DNA of 64,000 nucleotides. It comes from Nitrospira sp. Its GTDB lineage: Bacteria; Nitrospirota; Nitrospiria; Nitrospirales; Nitrospiraceae. The position numbers were made by a program, and so were the translations under genes. Under the pieces are notes generated by a model, which was not told where the DNA came from, ran no database searches, and was given only the letters and a program-made list of their open reading frames with translations. The stretch covers positions 105,421 through 169,420 of the forward strand of contig JADLEJ010000023.1 in NCBI GenBank assembly GCA_020846195.1. Direction: 5' to 3'. This document shows positions 38,179-48,731 of the stretch, in pieces. Within the stretch, counting starts at the first letter, position 1; each line of letters opens with the position of its first letter.

Positions 38179-38880
38179 CTATCGGTGCGAAGCGGCGTGA
38201 GAAGCGACGGTCGCAGCCGGCTGCCCCGCGGCCCGCAATGCGGCAATGGTCCCGGCATAGTCCTGGCTGGAGAAGACCGCGGAGCCGGCGACCAGCACAT
38301 TCGCGCCCGCGGCGAGAATCTGTGCCGCATTGTCGACCTTCACGCCGCCATCGACTTCGAGCAACGCCCGGCTCTGGGCTCGATCGAGCATGTCGCGCAT
38401 GCCGGCAACCTTCTTCAGCACGGACGGAATAAATTTCTGCCCGCCGAATCCGGGATTCACGGACATAATCAGCACCAGATCGACGTCGCCAATAATGTCT
38501 TGCAACAGGCTGATCGGCGTCGCGGGATTGAGCGTCACCCCTGCCTTGGCCCCGTGTTCTTTAATCGACTGGATCGTGCGATGAAGATGGGGACAGGCTT
38601 CGACATGCACCGTAATGTAATTGGCCCCAGCTGCCGCATACTCCGGAATGAACGCATCCGCGTTCGTGATCATCAGATGCACATCGAGCGGGATCTTCGC
38701 CACTTTTTTGATCGACTCGACGACCGGCGGACCAATCGTCAGGTTCGGCACAAAGTGACCATCCATCACATCGACATGGAGCAGGTCCGCACCAGCCCGC
38801 TCGACTGCCGCAATCTCGTCGGCCAGGCGCGCGAAATCCGCGGCGAGAATTGAGGGGGCGATCAATACTGGACTACTCAT
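38179..38880 (-). CDS. rpe: ribulose-phosphate 3-epimerase
   Basis: LIAPSILAADFARLADEI, HVDVMDGHFVPNLTIGP, MSVNPGFGGQKFIP. Confidence 0.96.
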   Translation of the reverse strand: MSSPVLIAPSILAADFARLADEIAAVERAGADLLHVDVMDGHFVPNLTIGPPVVESIKKVAKIPLDVHLMITNADAFIPEYAAAGANYITVHVEACPHLHRTIQSIKEHGAKAGVTLNPATPISLLQDIIGDVDLVLIMSVNPGFGGQKFIPSVLKKVAGMRDMLDRAQSRALLEVDGGVKVDNAAQILAAGANVLVAGSAVFSSQDYAGTIAALRAAGQPAATVASHAASHR

Positions 38881-40319
38881 GGAGACCCTTTGGCTTTTCG
38901 CAACCGGACGGCATAAAACCCGTCCATACCGACCGTATTTCCCATCGTGGATAGCGCGCCCTGCGCCGTGACAAAAGGAAGGGCGGAAGCGGGAAGCCAC
39001 GGCACGATAGACTCACGCGTCCACTCTGAATGATCCTGACAAAACCGGGAGATCACCTCTTCAGTCTCTTCCGGTTCGGTCGAGCAAGTACTATAGACCA
39101 GCACCCCGTCGGGCCGCAAGACAGTGGCCGCCCGTTCGAGGATCTCAATCTGCAACGTTTGATGCCGGGCAAACATCTCGATATCTTTCTTCCCTTTCGC
39201 CTCAGGGTGGCGGCGCAGCACTCCGATGCCGCTGCACGGCGCATCGACCAGTACGCGATCAAATGCCTCCGTCAACGCGGGAGAAGCCCCTTCATCACGA
39301 GAAGAAACCGGCGCGCCAAGCTCTCGCGCATCGCCCACAAGCGGAGCGATCATCGTCACGCCAAGCCGCTGGCAATTGTCTTTTAATGCCTGCAACCGCG
39401 CCGCATGCCGATCCATCGCCACAATCTGGCCCCGGTTCGACATCAGATCGGCCAGATGCGTCGCTTTTCCACCGGGCGCCGCACAGACATCGAGAATGCG
39501 CTCGCCCGGCTGCGGGCCCAATGCGAGCGGAACGAGCTGGGCCGCTTCGTCTTCAACATAGAACCATCCGTCCTGAAATCCAGGAATCGTAGTGACAGCC
39601 CGGCCTTCTTCCAGCACCACGCCAACAGGACTGATGGTGGTCGGGCGGGCGGCAATGCCCGCTCCTGAGAGTTGTTCGAGAAAGGCTTCGCGGGTCGTGC
39701 GCTGGCCGTTCACGCGCAGGGTCACGGCGGGGACCGCACTCACCGTCACACAAGCGGCTTCCGCCTTCACCAGGCCCATATGCTCGATCCAGCGTGCGCA
39801 GAGCCACTGCGGCACCGCGTGCCGGATCGACAGCGCCGAGGCCGGATCCGGCTGGAGATCGGGAAGCGGCCGCTCCGGCAAGCGCGTCACCGTCCGCAAT
39901 ACTGCATTGACCAAGCCGCTCCAATCTCTCCCAAGCTGGGCCTTGTTGGCCTTTGCCAGATTCACGGATTCATTCACCGCTGCAGAAGCCGGCACACGAT
40001 CCATGCACACTAACTGATAGATCCCCATCCGCAAAAGCATCTGCACCATCAGCGGGAGCCGGGCCAAGGGTTTCTTCAGCGCCGGCTCCAACCGCCAATC
40101 AAGCGTCTCCTGGCGCCGCAGCACTCCGTAGGCTAACTCCATGGCAAAGGCGCGGTCGCGCCCATCCATTGCCTGTCGATCCCACACACGATTGCATACG
40201 TCATCGAGTGGATCGCCTGATTTGTGCTGAGTCAGCAGAGCCGTCAGCGCACAGGCCCTTGCTGAAGGAGGGAGCGACGGCTTTGAGACGGGAGGAGAAG
40301 GCATAGTGCGGCCGATCAC
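38877..40319 (-). CDS. rsmB: 16S rRNA m5C methyltransferase RsmB (NusB + SAM domain)
   Basis: VCAAPGGKATHLADLM, VDAPCSGIGVLRRHPEAKG, YSTCSTEPEETEEVI. Confidence 0.93.
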   Translation of the reverse strand: MIGRTMPSPPVSKPSLPPSARACALTALLTQHKSGDPLDDVCNRVWDRQAMDGRDRAFAMELAYGVLRRQETLDWRLEPALKKPLARLPLMVQMLLRMGIYQLVCMDRVPASAAVNESVNLAKANKAQLGRDWSGLVNAVLRTVTRLPERPLPDLQPDPASALSIRHAVPQWLCARWIEHMGLVKAEAACVTVSAVPAVTLRVNGQRTTREAFLEQLSGAGIAARPTTISPVGVVLEEGRAVTTIPGFQDGWFYVEDEAAQLVPLALGPQPGERILDVCAAPGGKATHLADLMSNRGQIVAMDRHAARLQALKDNCQRLGVTMIAPLVGDARELGAPVSSRDEGASPALTEAFDRVLVDAPCSGIGVLRRHPEAKGKKDIEMFARHQTLQIEILERAATVLRPDGVLVYSTCSTEPEETEEVISRFCQDHSEWTRESIVPWLPASALPFVTAQGALSTMGNTVGMDGFYAVRLRKAKGSP

Positions 40320-41275
40320 GCCGGCGGGTCTGACGGCGGCGGCTCTGCAACGAAACGTTGGCCTGCGCTCACGCGATGCCCCGCCAGATACTGCGCCATC
40401 GTGAGCCGTTTGCTATTGGCTGGTTGAATCTCCTTTAGCGTAAGCCATCCGTCTCCGGTTGCAACATCGATGGATTGCTTTGCCACGTCGGCGATGGCGC
40501 CAGGTTCGACATCGACTTTCGCCGGACTTGGGATCGCACTCCACACCATCCATCGCTCGCCGCCGAAATAGGTATAGGCCCCTGGCCAGGGAGAAAGACC
40601 TCGGATACGATTCGCAATGCTGCGCGCGCTCGCAGTCCAGTGAATCGCTCCATCTTCTTTCTTCAACGGCGGAGCCGACGTGGCGAGGGCATGATTCTGA
40701 GGCTGCGGCGCGAGCGAGCCGGCTTTGAGTCGAGCAATGGTCTCCACCAGCAAGCGTCCGCCGAGCGCGGCCAGGCGAGGCGCCAGCGTTCCCGCGGTAT
40801 CCTCGGAGGAAATCTGCAGCGACTCCTGCAAAAGCATCGCCCCTGTATCCATACCTTCATCCATCAACATGGTGGTAATGCCGGTCTCGGTTTCTCCGTT
40901 GAGGATCGCCCATTGCACGGGAGCGGCGCCGCGATATTTCGGCAACAATGAACCATGCACGTTCACACAGCCCATCGGCGGCAACGTGAGAATCGGGCTA
41001 TGGAGGATTCGCCCGTAGGCCGTCACGGCGATCATGTCGGGTTTCCAGTCCGCGAGAGCCTTGAGGAATTCCGGGACTCTGATTTTGACGGGCTGCAGAA
41101 AAGGAATGCCCGCTCGCTGCGCGATGAGTTTGACTGGGGGAGGAGCCAAGAGTTGCCCCCGCCCTTTCGGGCGGTCGGGCTGGGTGACAATGCCCACGAC
41201 CTGATCGTCAGACTGTAGCAGAGCTTCCAGCGACGGAACGGCAAATTCTGGAGTGCCCATAAATACAATGCGCAT
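40316..41275 (-). CDS. fmt: methionyl-tRNA formyltransferase
   Basis: MRIVFMGTPEFAVPSLEALLQ, VNVHGSLLPKYRGAAPVQWAILNGETETGITTMLMDEGMDTG. Confidence 0.96.
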   Translation of the reverse strand: MRIVFMGTPEFAVPSLEALLQSDDQVVGIVTQPDRPKGRGQLLAPPPVKLIAQRAGIPFLQPVKIRVPEFLKALADWKPDMIAVTAYGRILHSPILTLPPMGCVNVHGSLLPKYRGAAPVQWAILNGETETGITTMLMDEGMDTGAMLLQESLQISSEDTAGTLAPRLAALGGRLLVETIARLKAGSLAPQPQNHALATSAPPLKKEDGAIHWTASARSIANRIRGLSPWPGAYTYFGGERWMVWSAIPSPAKVDVEPGAIADVAKQSIDVATGDGWLTLKEIQPANSKRLTMAQYLAGHRVSAGQRFVAEPPPSDPPA

Positions 41276-41362
41276 GCGTATGGCTTTAACATCGCATGGC
41301 ATTGAATGCAACGGGGTTCAAGTCGGCTTGACTTGCCGCTCAACGCTTTGTTAGTCTCCGCC

Positions 41363-41439
<77 letters not shown>

Positions 41440-41617
41440 AGCGGTCACTCCTCCCAACACCCAACGTTCATCTCCAGAACTCTGCGATTCCTCGAAACGG
41501 CTCTACCGGAAAATTCGGAAAAGCTGCGCCGCACACATGCGCGGATTCGCAAGTTTCTTTGGTGGCCTCGCCATTTGCGATAGGATCACCCTGCACTGAC
41601 TAGCGGGGAGGGATGTC

Positions 41618-41815
41618 GTGAATTTTGTTAAGATCGGGAACCGCGCACTGAACCTCGATCGCGTCACCTATAGCGAGGTGCAGATCTGGCAAGACGCGAT
41701 ATCCGTAAAAATTTACATGGCTGGAACCGCGAATAACACCCCATTAGTACTGAACGAAGAAGAAGCCAAAGAATTCTGGAAGTACATTGAGTATGTTGCT
41801 GAAAAACCTGTGTAG
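41618..41815 (+). CDS. small hypothetical protein
   Basis: 65 aa, preceded by GCGGGGAGGGATGTC ribosome-binding site. Confidence 0.55.
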   Translation: MNFVKIGNRALNLDRVTYSEVQIWQDAISVKIYMAGTANNTPLVLNEEEAKEFWKYIEYVAEKPV

Positions 41816-42079
41816 CCCAGCTACTAGCTAACTGTTTCTGTCATTCCATCGCCTCTTCACTCCCATTCCATACAGCCATATGCTTCATGCGTATCGACAG
41901 GCCACGCCACTTTCGTGATGAGTGCCACCCTTTCTCGCGCTGATGAGCCAACCTCTAAATTTCCGATAAAAGGTCTGGATCTACTCGATCAATGGTCCAC
42001 GTTGTGCTACGGTTATAGAAGAATTCGCGAACGATGAGTGGGCGGACAAGCAAGAAAATTGAGCAAAGAAGCCTGAACA

Positions 42080-42424
42080 ATGAAACGACGACGACTTCTT
42101 CAAGCCGTTGCCCTGTGTGGGGCGCTTTTTTTTATGAATGGCTGCGCGAGTGAGTACAACGTCTTTCACACACAAACAGGAGATCCCCTCCTCCTTTCAC
42201 GGCGAGCCTACTCAAAAGAAACCTGTTTGGAAAAGATTCATGCGGAAGGTGTTCGCCTTGGAGTCACCTTTCGCTATATCCATGCGCGCGGATCTTTTTT
42301 CGGTCAATCTCTCCTGTGGCCTTTTGAAGGTGGGTATGCCTGCGAGGCTGCGATAGGGCCGGAAGAGAAACCTAGAGGTATTTACCCGCTTAAAGACTCG
42401 CCCTTATTCGCGTACAGCGAGTGA
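42080..42424 (+). CDS. hypothetical lipoprotein
   Basis: MKRRRLLQAVALCGALFFMNGCASEYN lipobox. Confidence 0.6.
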   Translation: MKRRRLLQAVALCGALFFMNGCASEYNVFHTQTGDPLLLSRRAYSKETCLEKIHAEGVRLGVTFRYIHARGSFFGQSLLWPFEGGYACEAAIGPEEKPRGIYPLKDSPLFAYSE

Positions 42425-42787
42425 CATTCTCCCGCTGCCCAGACCGGGCAACTCAATAAATATTTCCCCTCCATACTCACTATTAGTAAGAATTCTTCTA
42501 TTTTTCGGGCAATCCTCTGTTGACAATACCGCCTATAGCGCAGTAATACTCACTCATCCACAGAATATGGGGGCGCGTGGGCACGACGCTCCCTTTCGCA
42601 CTTCGCTCTTGGGAGTGCGAGCAAGCCGAAGGGAGGTGGACCCAGGACTCTGGCGCAGAGATACAGCGGCCAGATCCACGAAAGACAAAAGACGAGTGCT
42701 GGCCATCACCGTAGGCATTCGAAGGAATCTTTGGCTCATGCCCCTGCGCGTTTTAAAATCTGTTGGACTCAGGAACAAGGAGTACGC

Positions 42788-43165
42788 ATGGAAGATCTAG
42801 TCATTGAAGAAGAAGGCACCTCCTCAGCATTAACAATTACTCTCGGCGATTTTCTCGTCTTTATTAACTGGATGAATCAAACGGAAAAAGCGCTTGAGCG
42901 CGCGGAAGCCCTTCCCACTATGCCGCAACTCGATTCCGGCAAGGTCCGTGGCTGGATTCAACTTGTCCAGCGCCTGGAAGAGCGCTTTCGCCGCAGCGAG
43001 GAGAAAAAGCTGGCCATGGAAGCCAACGTCATCGCACAGGAGGCCCAGCTCGGCCAACTCGTCTCCCATCTGCATTCAAACATTGCGTCCTTGTATGAAA
43101 ATCTTGGACAGTCGCAAAAAGCGGATGAGGTTCGCCGTCGGGCTGAAGCGCTTCATTCTGCCTAG
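42788..43165 (+). CDS. hypothetical protein
   Basis: Start at MEDLVIEEEGTS; C-terminal alpha-helical. Confidence 0.5.
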   Translation: MEDLVIEEEGTSSALTITLGDFLVFINWMNQTEKALERAEALPTMPQLDSGKVRGWIQLVQRLEERFRRSEEKKLAMEANVIAQEAQLGQLVSHLHSNIASLYENLGQSQKADEVRRRAEALHSA

Positions 43166-43373
43166 TTCCAGATAGGACTTCCCGGAGAAGCAGCTACATC
43201 GCTTACTTCTCCGGGTCTCCCTCCATCAACGCCCGCCCAAGCAGGCGCGTTCTTTGGCGAACGCTTCTGTTTCCGACATTTCCTTGTGAAGACATAGACT
43301 TTGGCTATACTTGAGACAGCGATGTCCGTGCCTGGATTGGACAACGACGGTTTCACCCACAGAGGGATCAGCG

Positions 43374-44309
43374 TTGAGCCCTTCAGTCATTAAACTGCTC
43401 CTAGTCGAAGACAATGACGTCGATGCTCATCTTACCCAGGACATCCTGGCCGAATGGAGCATTGAACAGTTCGACATCACCCATGTCACCCGGCTCAGTG
43501 AAGCATTCGCTCATCTAGCGCGCGATCGCTACGATGCCATCTTGCTTGACCTCTCCTTGCCCGATGCGTACGGACTCCCCACACTGAAACAAGTTCAGGC
43601 CACCAGTCCCACCATTCCAATTATCGTCCTCAGCGGAGTGAGCGACCAGGCCCTCTCTCTCCAAGCGGTGCAACAAGGCGCCCAGGATTATCTCGTCAAG
43701 GGACAGGGCCATCCGGAATTGCTCGCTCGCTCCATTCGCTATGCCATCGAACGAAAACGGGCGGAAGAGCGCATGACCTACCTGGCGCAGTACGACCAGC
43801 TCACCGGACTCGTCAACCGGACATTGTTCCGCGACCGCCTGATTCAAGCCATGGCGCGAAGCAAACGACTCCACCGGCCGCTCGGCTTGATGCTGTTAGA
43901 TCTCGACCGGTTCAAAGCCGTGAATGATACGATGGGACACGATGTTGGCGATTTACTGCTCAAGTCCGTGGCAGACCGGCTTAAACTCTGCGTCAGAGAA
44001 GTCGATACCGTGGCTCGGATGGGCGGAGACGAGTTTACGATTATCCTGGAAGGATGCTCTACGGATCAGGACATTACCGTCGTAGCTCAACGCATTACTG
44101 AATCGCTGGGAGAGCCCTTCGAACTGGACCCCCATCGCCCGTCGATCGGCGTCAGCATCGGAATTACCGTCTATCCATCGGACGATCATGATATCGACGA
44201 CCTCTTGAAACATGCCGACGCCGCGATGTACCGAGCAAAGCAAAAAGGCGGCTGCACCTTTCACTTCCACACCTCCATGGCAAAGCCTCACTCGCCTCTC
44301 GTCTCGTAA
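43374..44309 (+). CDS. response regulator with GGDEF diguanylate cyclase domain
   Basis: KLLLVEDNDVDAHL, DAILLDLSLPD, RMGGDEFTIILEG; TTG start with GAGGGA SD. Confidence 0.92.
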   Translation: MSPSVIKLLLVEDNDVDAHLTQDILAEWSIEQFDITHVTRLSEAFAHLARDRYDAILLDLSLPDAYGLPTLKQVQATSPTIPIIVLSGVSDQALSLQAVQQGAQDYLVKGQGHPELLARSIRYAIERKRAEERMTYLAQYDQLTGLVNRTLFRDRLIQAMARSKRLHRPLGLMLLDLDRFKAVNDTMGHDVGDLLLKSVADRLKLCVREVDTVARMGGDEFTIILEGCSTDQDITVVAQRITESLGEPFELDPHRPSIGVSIGITVYPSDDHDIDDLLKHADAAMYRAKQKGGCTFHFHTSMAKPHSPLVS

Positions 44310-44321
44310 CGGACACGTCTG

Positions 44322-45110
44322 TTAGCGCCCGATATCTTCCAGCGGTTGGTCCGTCACCGTGTACGCCCCCCGCGGATTGCGCGCAAGATCATTGGCCTGC
44401 GCCAACTCTGAAGGGACTGGATTGGGGCGCGCATCCGGCGTCACCACAACCCCCCAATGCTGATTGTCCCGGCAATGGTTGCCCGCCAACAGCGCGCCGC
44501 CGTGATGAAATAGGAGCATCCCGCTCAGCATGTTGCTGTCGCATTGATTCCGGACAATATCGGGACAAGTCCCTGCATCGCGGACCGCAATGCCGAAATG
44601 ATGATTGTCGAAGCACCGATTGTCCGCAACGCGAGGCTGCGCGCCGGCAAACACAAAAATCCCCGACTCTCGATTGCGACAGACTTCATTGCCCGAGAAG
44701 GTCGCCCGGCATTCCGGGCCATACAGCACAACGCCAGACAAAACCCCTTCCATTGCGCGGCAATCGGAAATCGCACACGTGCTATCCAGGACGTTGATGG
44801 CCGAATGTTGATCGCTCCCCACATACCGAAAGGTAATTCCTGAAATCCTTCCGCCAGAGACCTGCTGTAAGTATAAGGGGCCTCCGCGACGGGAAAAGAT
44901 CTGCACCTGGTCGCGCCCGGCACCAATCAACCACGCTGGACGATCCGAGATGAAGATCTTATCTTCATAAATACCTGGACGAATATAAATCTGATCCTGT
45001 TCCGCCGCATCGCGAAGCGCGTCGCTTGGGAGGGAATAGCAACGTGGGTCCGTTTGATCGACGACCAGTGTCTTGCCACCAGCCGGATTGGACGGGAGCA
45101 ATTCATCCAT
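44322..45110 (-). CDS. right-handed parallel beta-helix (NosD/pectate lyase-like) protein
   Basis: DALRDAAEQDQIYIRPGIYEDKIFISDRPAWLIGAG; repeated GNEVCRNRESGIFVFAGAQPRVADNRCFDNHHFGIAVRD. Confidence 0.8.
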   Translation of the reverse strand: MDELLPSNPAGGKTLVVDQTDPRCYSLPSDALRDAAEQDQIYIRPGIYEDKIFISDRPAWLIGAGRDQVQIFSRRGGPLYLQQVSGGRISGITFRYVGSDQHSAINVLDSTCAISDCRAMEGVLSGVVLYGPECRATFSGNEVCRNRESGIFVFAGAQPRVADNRCFDNHHFGIAVRDAGTCPDIVRNQCDSNMLSGMLLFHHGGALLAGNHCRDNQHWGVVVTPDARPNPVPSELAQANDLARNPRGAYTVTDQPLEDIGR

Positions 45111-45360
45111 ACCTAGCCCCTCCTTTTCACACTGGCTGTAATAGACGCAGCATTAAAGTCACACTGGGCAAAAATGGACTCGTACAATTCTGTCATCCTT
45201 CAGAGCCTCCAGCCAAATTGTGTCAGAACCGCTCCCCTGAGATGGCCAGAAAACACCCGTTTCTCACCATTTTTCACGCCTTCCATTCCCGCCCCTGTGG
45301 CATACCGATTGCGTTATCTCCGGTGAAAATACGAAGGGACTGCCTTGCTGGAGGAACACT

Positions 45361-45861
45361 ATGAAGACGCAAATACGAATCGGGATCTTCGTCGTGATGG
45401 GTGCGTTACTCTTCTCGCCCAACATTCCATTGGCGGCTCAAGGCCAGATGCAAGACAGCTCTCGCCGCTTATATGATCGAGTCATGGAAGAGTTCAAGCA
45501 CCGGGACTATGAAGCGGCGCTCGCTGGATTCCGCTTCTTTATCGAAGTTCATGGGCACTCCGCCCTCGCGGCAAACGCTCAATATTGGATTGGAGAATGC
45601 CAGTATCGGTTAGGACGTTATAAAGATTCACTCGCTTCATTTTATAACGTCGTTTCGTACTATCCGCTCAGTCCAAAACTGGCCGCTTCGACATTGAAAA
45701 TCGGGCAAGCCTATACGAAGCTGGGCGATCAGGATAAAGCCCGTATGATGTTCGAGCGCGTGGTCGACCAGTATCCCGACAGTTCAGAAGCTGAGCTCGC
45801 CAGGAAAGCCATCGACACGACCACCGCTAAGCCTGAACCGGTCGCGCATACACTCGAATAG
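45361..45861 (+). CDS. periplasmic TPR protein (YbgF/CpoB-like)
   Basis: Signal peptide; QYWIGECQYRLGRYKDSLASFYNVVSYYPLSPK...KIGQAYTKLGDQDKARMMFERVVDQYPDS. Confidence 0.75.
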   Translation: MKTQIRIGIFVVMGALLFSPNIPLAAQGQMQDSSRRLYDRVMEEFKHRDYEAALAGFRFFIEVHGHSALAANAQYWIGECQYRLGRYKDSLASFYNVVSYYPLSPKLAASTLKIGQAYTKLGDQDKARMMFERVVDQYPDSSEAELARKAIDTTTAKPEPVAHTLE

Positions 45862-45894
45862 CCCAACCAGCGTCAGCCCTCTTCCACCGGCAGT

Positions 45895-46404
45895 TTACGA
45901 TTCCTCCAGCTCGCATCCGAGCAGGGATGCGAGCGCGGGAACGGTATAAGACTTCTGCACCCGTAATGTCACCAGCTTAATCCCCGCCGCATCCAATACC
46001 GACTCAATCACACGCTGCCGATCGCCCGCTCCTCCCCGCATACCGACATCCTCTACTTGCACCACCTGTTCAACCTGCCTCGACCCCGGATGCACAAGAG
46101 CAAACGCGACACGCTTCAGCGCAATCTGGCGAAAGGCCTGCGCTCGGACTTCTCCGGTCGCAGCAATGTGAACGAACGCCCACAGTGGAACCTGGGAGAA
46201 GACGAGATACTGATCCTGAACGGCCAGCCGAATGAGGTTATACAGCAGCACTTCCTGCTCCGTGAGCAGCGAAGTGGGAGTGACCTTCGTTCCTGCAGGA
46301 AAGACCGGCCCCAAATCTTTCTTTTTATCTGGCGAGGAGCTTCGTTTCCATAGCAGCACCAGCAGCACAACTAGGATGAGAGCGCTAACGAGTATGACGT
46401 CCAT
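45895..46404 (-). CDS. membrane-anchored DUF2726-like protein
   Basis: N-terminal TM; LLTEQEVLLYNLIRLAVQDQYLVFSQVPLWAFVHI...ALKRVAFALVHP. Confidence 0.55.
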   Translation of the reverse strand: MDVILVSALILVVLLVLLWKRSSSPDKKKDLGPVFPAGTKVTPTSLLTEQEVLLYNLIRLAVQDQYLVFSQVPLWAFVHIAATGEVRAQAFRQIALKRVAFALVHPGSRQVEQVVQVEDVGMRGGAGDRQRVIESVLDAAGIKLVTLRVQKSYTVPALASLLGCELEES

Positions 46405-46421
46405 GTGCTACACGCGGCCCT

Positions 46422-47603
46422 TCAAGACAAGCGCTTCAGCCGGCGCATCCACCCCGGTCCGCTGGGAACGATGCATCCCAGCAACGCTGGATGGCGCGCG
46501 CCTGTGACGGCGGGAACATTGCCGCACTGATCTATTGCTGTTTGATAGGCCAACACAGCAAAGGCAACCGCCTCAAAGGCTTTGCTGTCCCACCCGATTG
46601 CGTCGAACGTGGTGACAGGAACCGGTGAAAAGACGTCAGCGAGATACGCCATAATGGCTCGATTCCGCACGCCGCCACCACCGACAATCACTTCATCGAT
46701 TCCTCCTTCAATCCATCGCCTGGCCGTGCCGACTGACTCCGCCGTCCACCGGCTGCACGTGGCCAGGAGGGTTTCGATTGAGAGCTGGCGAGCCTTCTGA
46801 ATAGCCGCAAGCTCCTCGACCATTGGCGCGCCGAAGACTTCTCGTCCCGTCGATTTCGGAGGCCGTTTCGATAAATAGGGATGCGCCAGCAATTTTGTCA
46901 GCAATCGGCCGTCCGGCTGCTCGCGTGAGGCAAGACGGCCGTCTCGATCCATCGAGACGCGGCCACCTGTCGCGCGATACATAAGACCATCTAAGACCAT
47001 ATTGGCCGGACCGGTATCGAACGCAATAACACCCTCGATCCCTTTTCCACGCGGCAAATATGTAATGTTGCTGATCCCGCCGAGATTCACCACTAACCGC
47101 GCCCGCCGGGGATGGCGGAATACCAACGCATGCACGCCAGGAGTCAGCGGCGCGCCTTGGCCGCCGGCGGCAATATCCCGCGGACGGAAGTCCGCGACAG
47201 TCGTGATGCCCGTTCGCTCGGCGATCACCGCAGGTTCCGCGATCTGCAACGTAGACCGGATGGCGCCGACTCCGGCATCCTTAATCCCATGAGGCAAATG
47301 GTGAACCGTCTGGCCGTGAGAACCGATTAAATCGATATCCTCGGGGCGAAGGCCGGCGGTTCGAATCACGCCGAGCGCCGCATTGGCAAACCATTCACCG
47401 AGCAAGGCATTCAAGTGGCAAATCTCCGCGACAGACCCCGACGCCGAGGCCGCGAGAATCCGTTGTTGCAGGGAGCGCGGATATGGCAGCACATGGAACG
47501 CCAGCGTCTGTATATCCAGCCCTTTCCGCGACCGCGTAATCTCGACCAGCGCCGCATCGACTCCATCGCCAGACGTGCCGGACATCAGTCCCACCACTTT
47601 CAT
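46422..47603 (-). CDS. anmK: anhydro-N-acetylmuramic acid kinase
   Basis: MKVVGLMSGTSGDGVDAALVEI, IGSHGQTVHHLPHG, VNLGGISNITYLP. Confidence 0.95.
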   Translation of the reverse strand: MKVVGLMSGTSGDGVDAALVEITRSRKGLDIQTLAFHVLPYPRSLQQRILAASASGSVAEICHLNALLGEWFANAALGVIRTAGLRPEDIDLIGSHGQTVHHLPHGIKDAGVGAIRSTLQIAEPAVIAERTGITTVADFRPRDIAAGGQGAPLTPGVHALVFRHPRRARLVVNLGGISNITYLPRGKGIEGVIAFDTGPANMVLDGLMYRATGGRVSMDRDGRLASREQPDGRLLTKLLAHPYLSKRPPKSTGREVFGAPMVEELAAIQKARQLSIETLLATCSRWTAESVGTARRWIEGGIDEVIVGGGGVRNRAIMAYLADVFSPVPVTTFDAIGWDSKAFEAVAFAVLAYQTAIDQCGNVPAVTGARHPALLGCIVPSGPGWMRRLKRLS

Positions 47604-47745
47604 ACTCTTGCACCCCTTTCCTCGATAGGCCTTGCGCAGACACCGCGCCGCTACGCTAATGGAAGTCCGTCACGCGGTCAAGCCATTGCGCCTCCTCCCC
47701 CTAAATGTGCGCGTCGGATCGGCTCGTTGACATCACAGAACCCCG

Positions 47746-48699
47746 ATGTTACCGTCCCCGCCCATGTTTGCCCTATTTCGAATGACGCTCAAACTCACTT
47801 GTGCGGCCGGATGCTGCCTCGCGATACTCTTGCCGTCGCAGGCCCCGGCGGCCCCCCAGCCACCCTTGAACGTCGTCGTTACCATTCCGGTTCTGAAGGA
47901 TCTCGCGCAACAAGTAGGCGGCCCCTACGTCCATGTCACGTCTCTCCTAAGCGGCTATGAGAACGAACATACGTATGCCCCTAAGCCCAGCGACTTGATC
48001 GCGGTCAGAAAAGCCCGCGTCCTGTTCGAAGTCGGCATCGGGCTGGAGATCTGGGTGGCGGCCCTGGTGAAAAATGCCGGAAGTCCATCGCTAGTCGTGG
48101 TCACGACTTCCGATGGCATCGGATTGATCCGTGATCATTCCGGTCAGGAAGCCGCCCAACCAGGCGACCATCAGCACGCCAGCGGCGGCAATCCGCATGT
48201 GTGGATGGATCCAGAGAGCGTTGCCACAATGCTCCGGCACATTACCAAGACACTCATTACGCTCGACCCGGCGCATGCCAGGGAATTTCGCGATAACCAA
48301 GCCGCCTATCTCCGCCAGCTGGACCAACTTCGGAAAGAGTTGTCCGAACGCATGAAGCCACTGACCGATCGGCGCTTTATCGCCCACCATCCGGCCTGGC
48401 CCTACCTGGCTAGGCGGTTTGGATTCGACATCGTCGCCACAATTCAAACACAGTCGAGCACAGAACCCTCAGCTCTTCAGATTCAATCGCTCATCGCAAA
48501 AATCAAAAAAGACCGGATCAAGGTCATCGTCTCCGAAATCCAATTGAGCCAGCGAATCCCTGAGCTCCTGGCGAAAGAAGCCAAAGCCCGTGTGATCGTC
48601 CTCACCACGCTTCCAGGCGGTCTCCCCGGCACCGAGACCTATCTCGACATGCTTCGCTATAATGTGCTCCAATTGGCCAACGCCCTTGAGGCGCCTTAG
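47746..48699 (+). CDS. metal (Zn/Mn-type) ABC transporter substrate-binding protein
   Basis: GYENEHTYAPKPSDLIAVRKARVLFEVGIGLE, GNPHVWMDPESV, HHPAWPYLARRFGF. Confidence 0.9.
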   Translation: MLPSPPMFALFRMTLKLTCAAGCCLAILLPSQAPAAPQPPLNVVVTIPVLKDLAQQVGGPYVHVTSLLSGYENEHTYAPKPSDLIAVRKARVLFEVGIGLEIWVAALVKNAGSPSLVVVTTSDGIGLIRDHSGQEAAQPGDHQHASGGNPHVWMDPESVATMLRHITKTLITLDPAHAREFRDNQAAYLRQLDQLRKELSERMKPLTDRRFIAHHPAWPYLARRFGFDIVATIQTQSSTEPSALQIQSLIAKIKKDRIKVIVSEIQLSQRIPELLAKEAKARVIVLTTLPGGLPGTETYLDMLRYNVLQLANALEAP

Positions 48700-48731
48700 T
48701 ACGCTCAGCGCCGGAAGGAGCCCGGTTTCCC

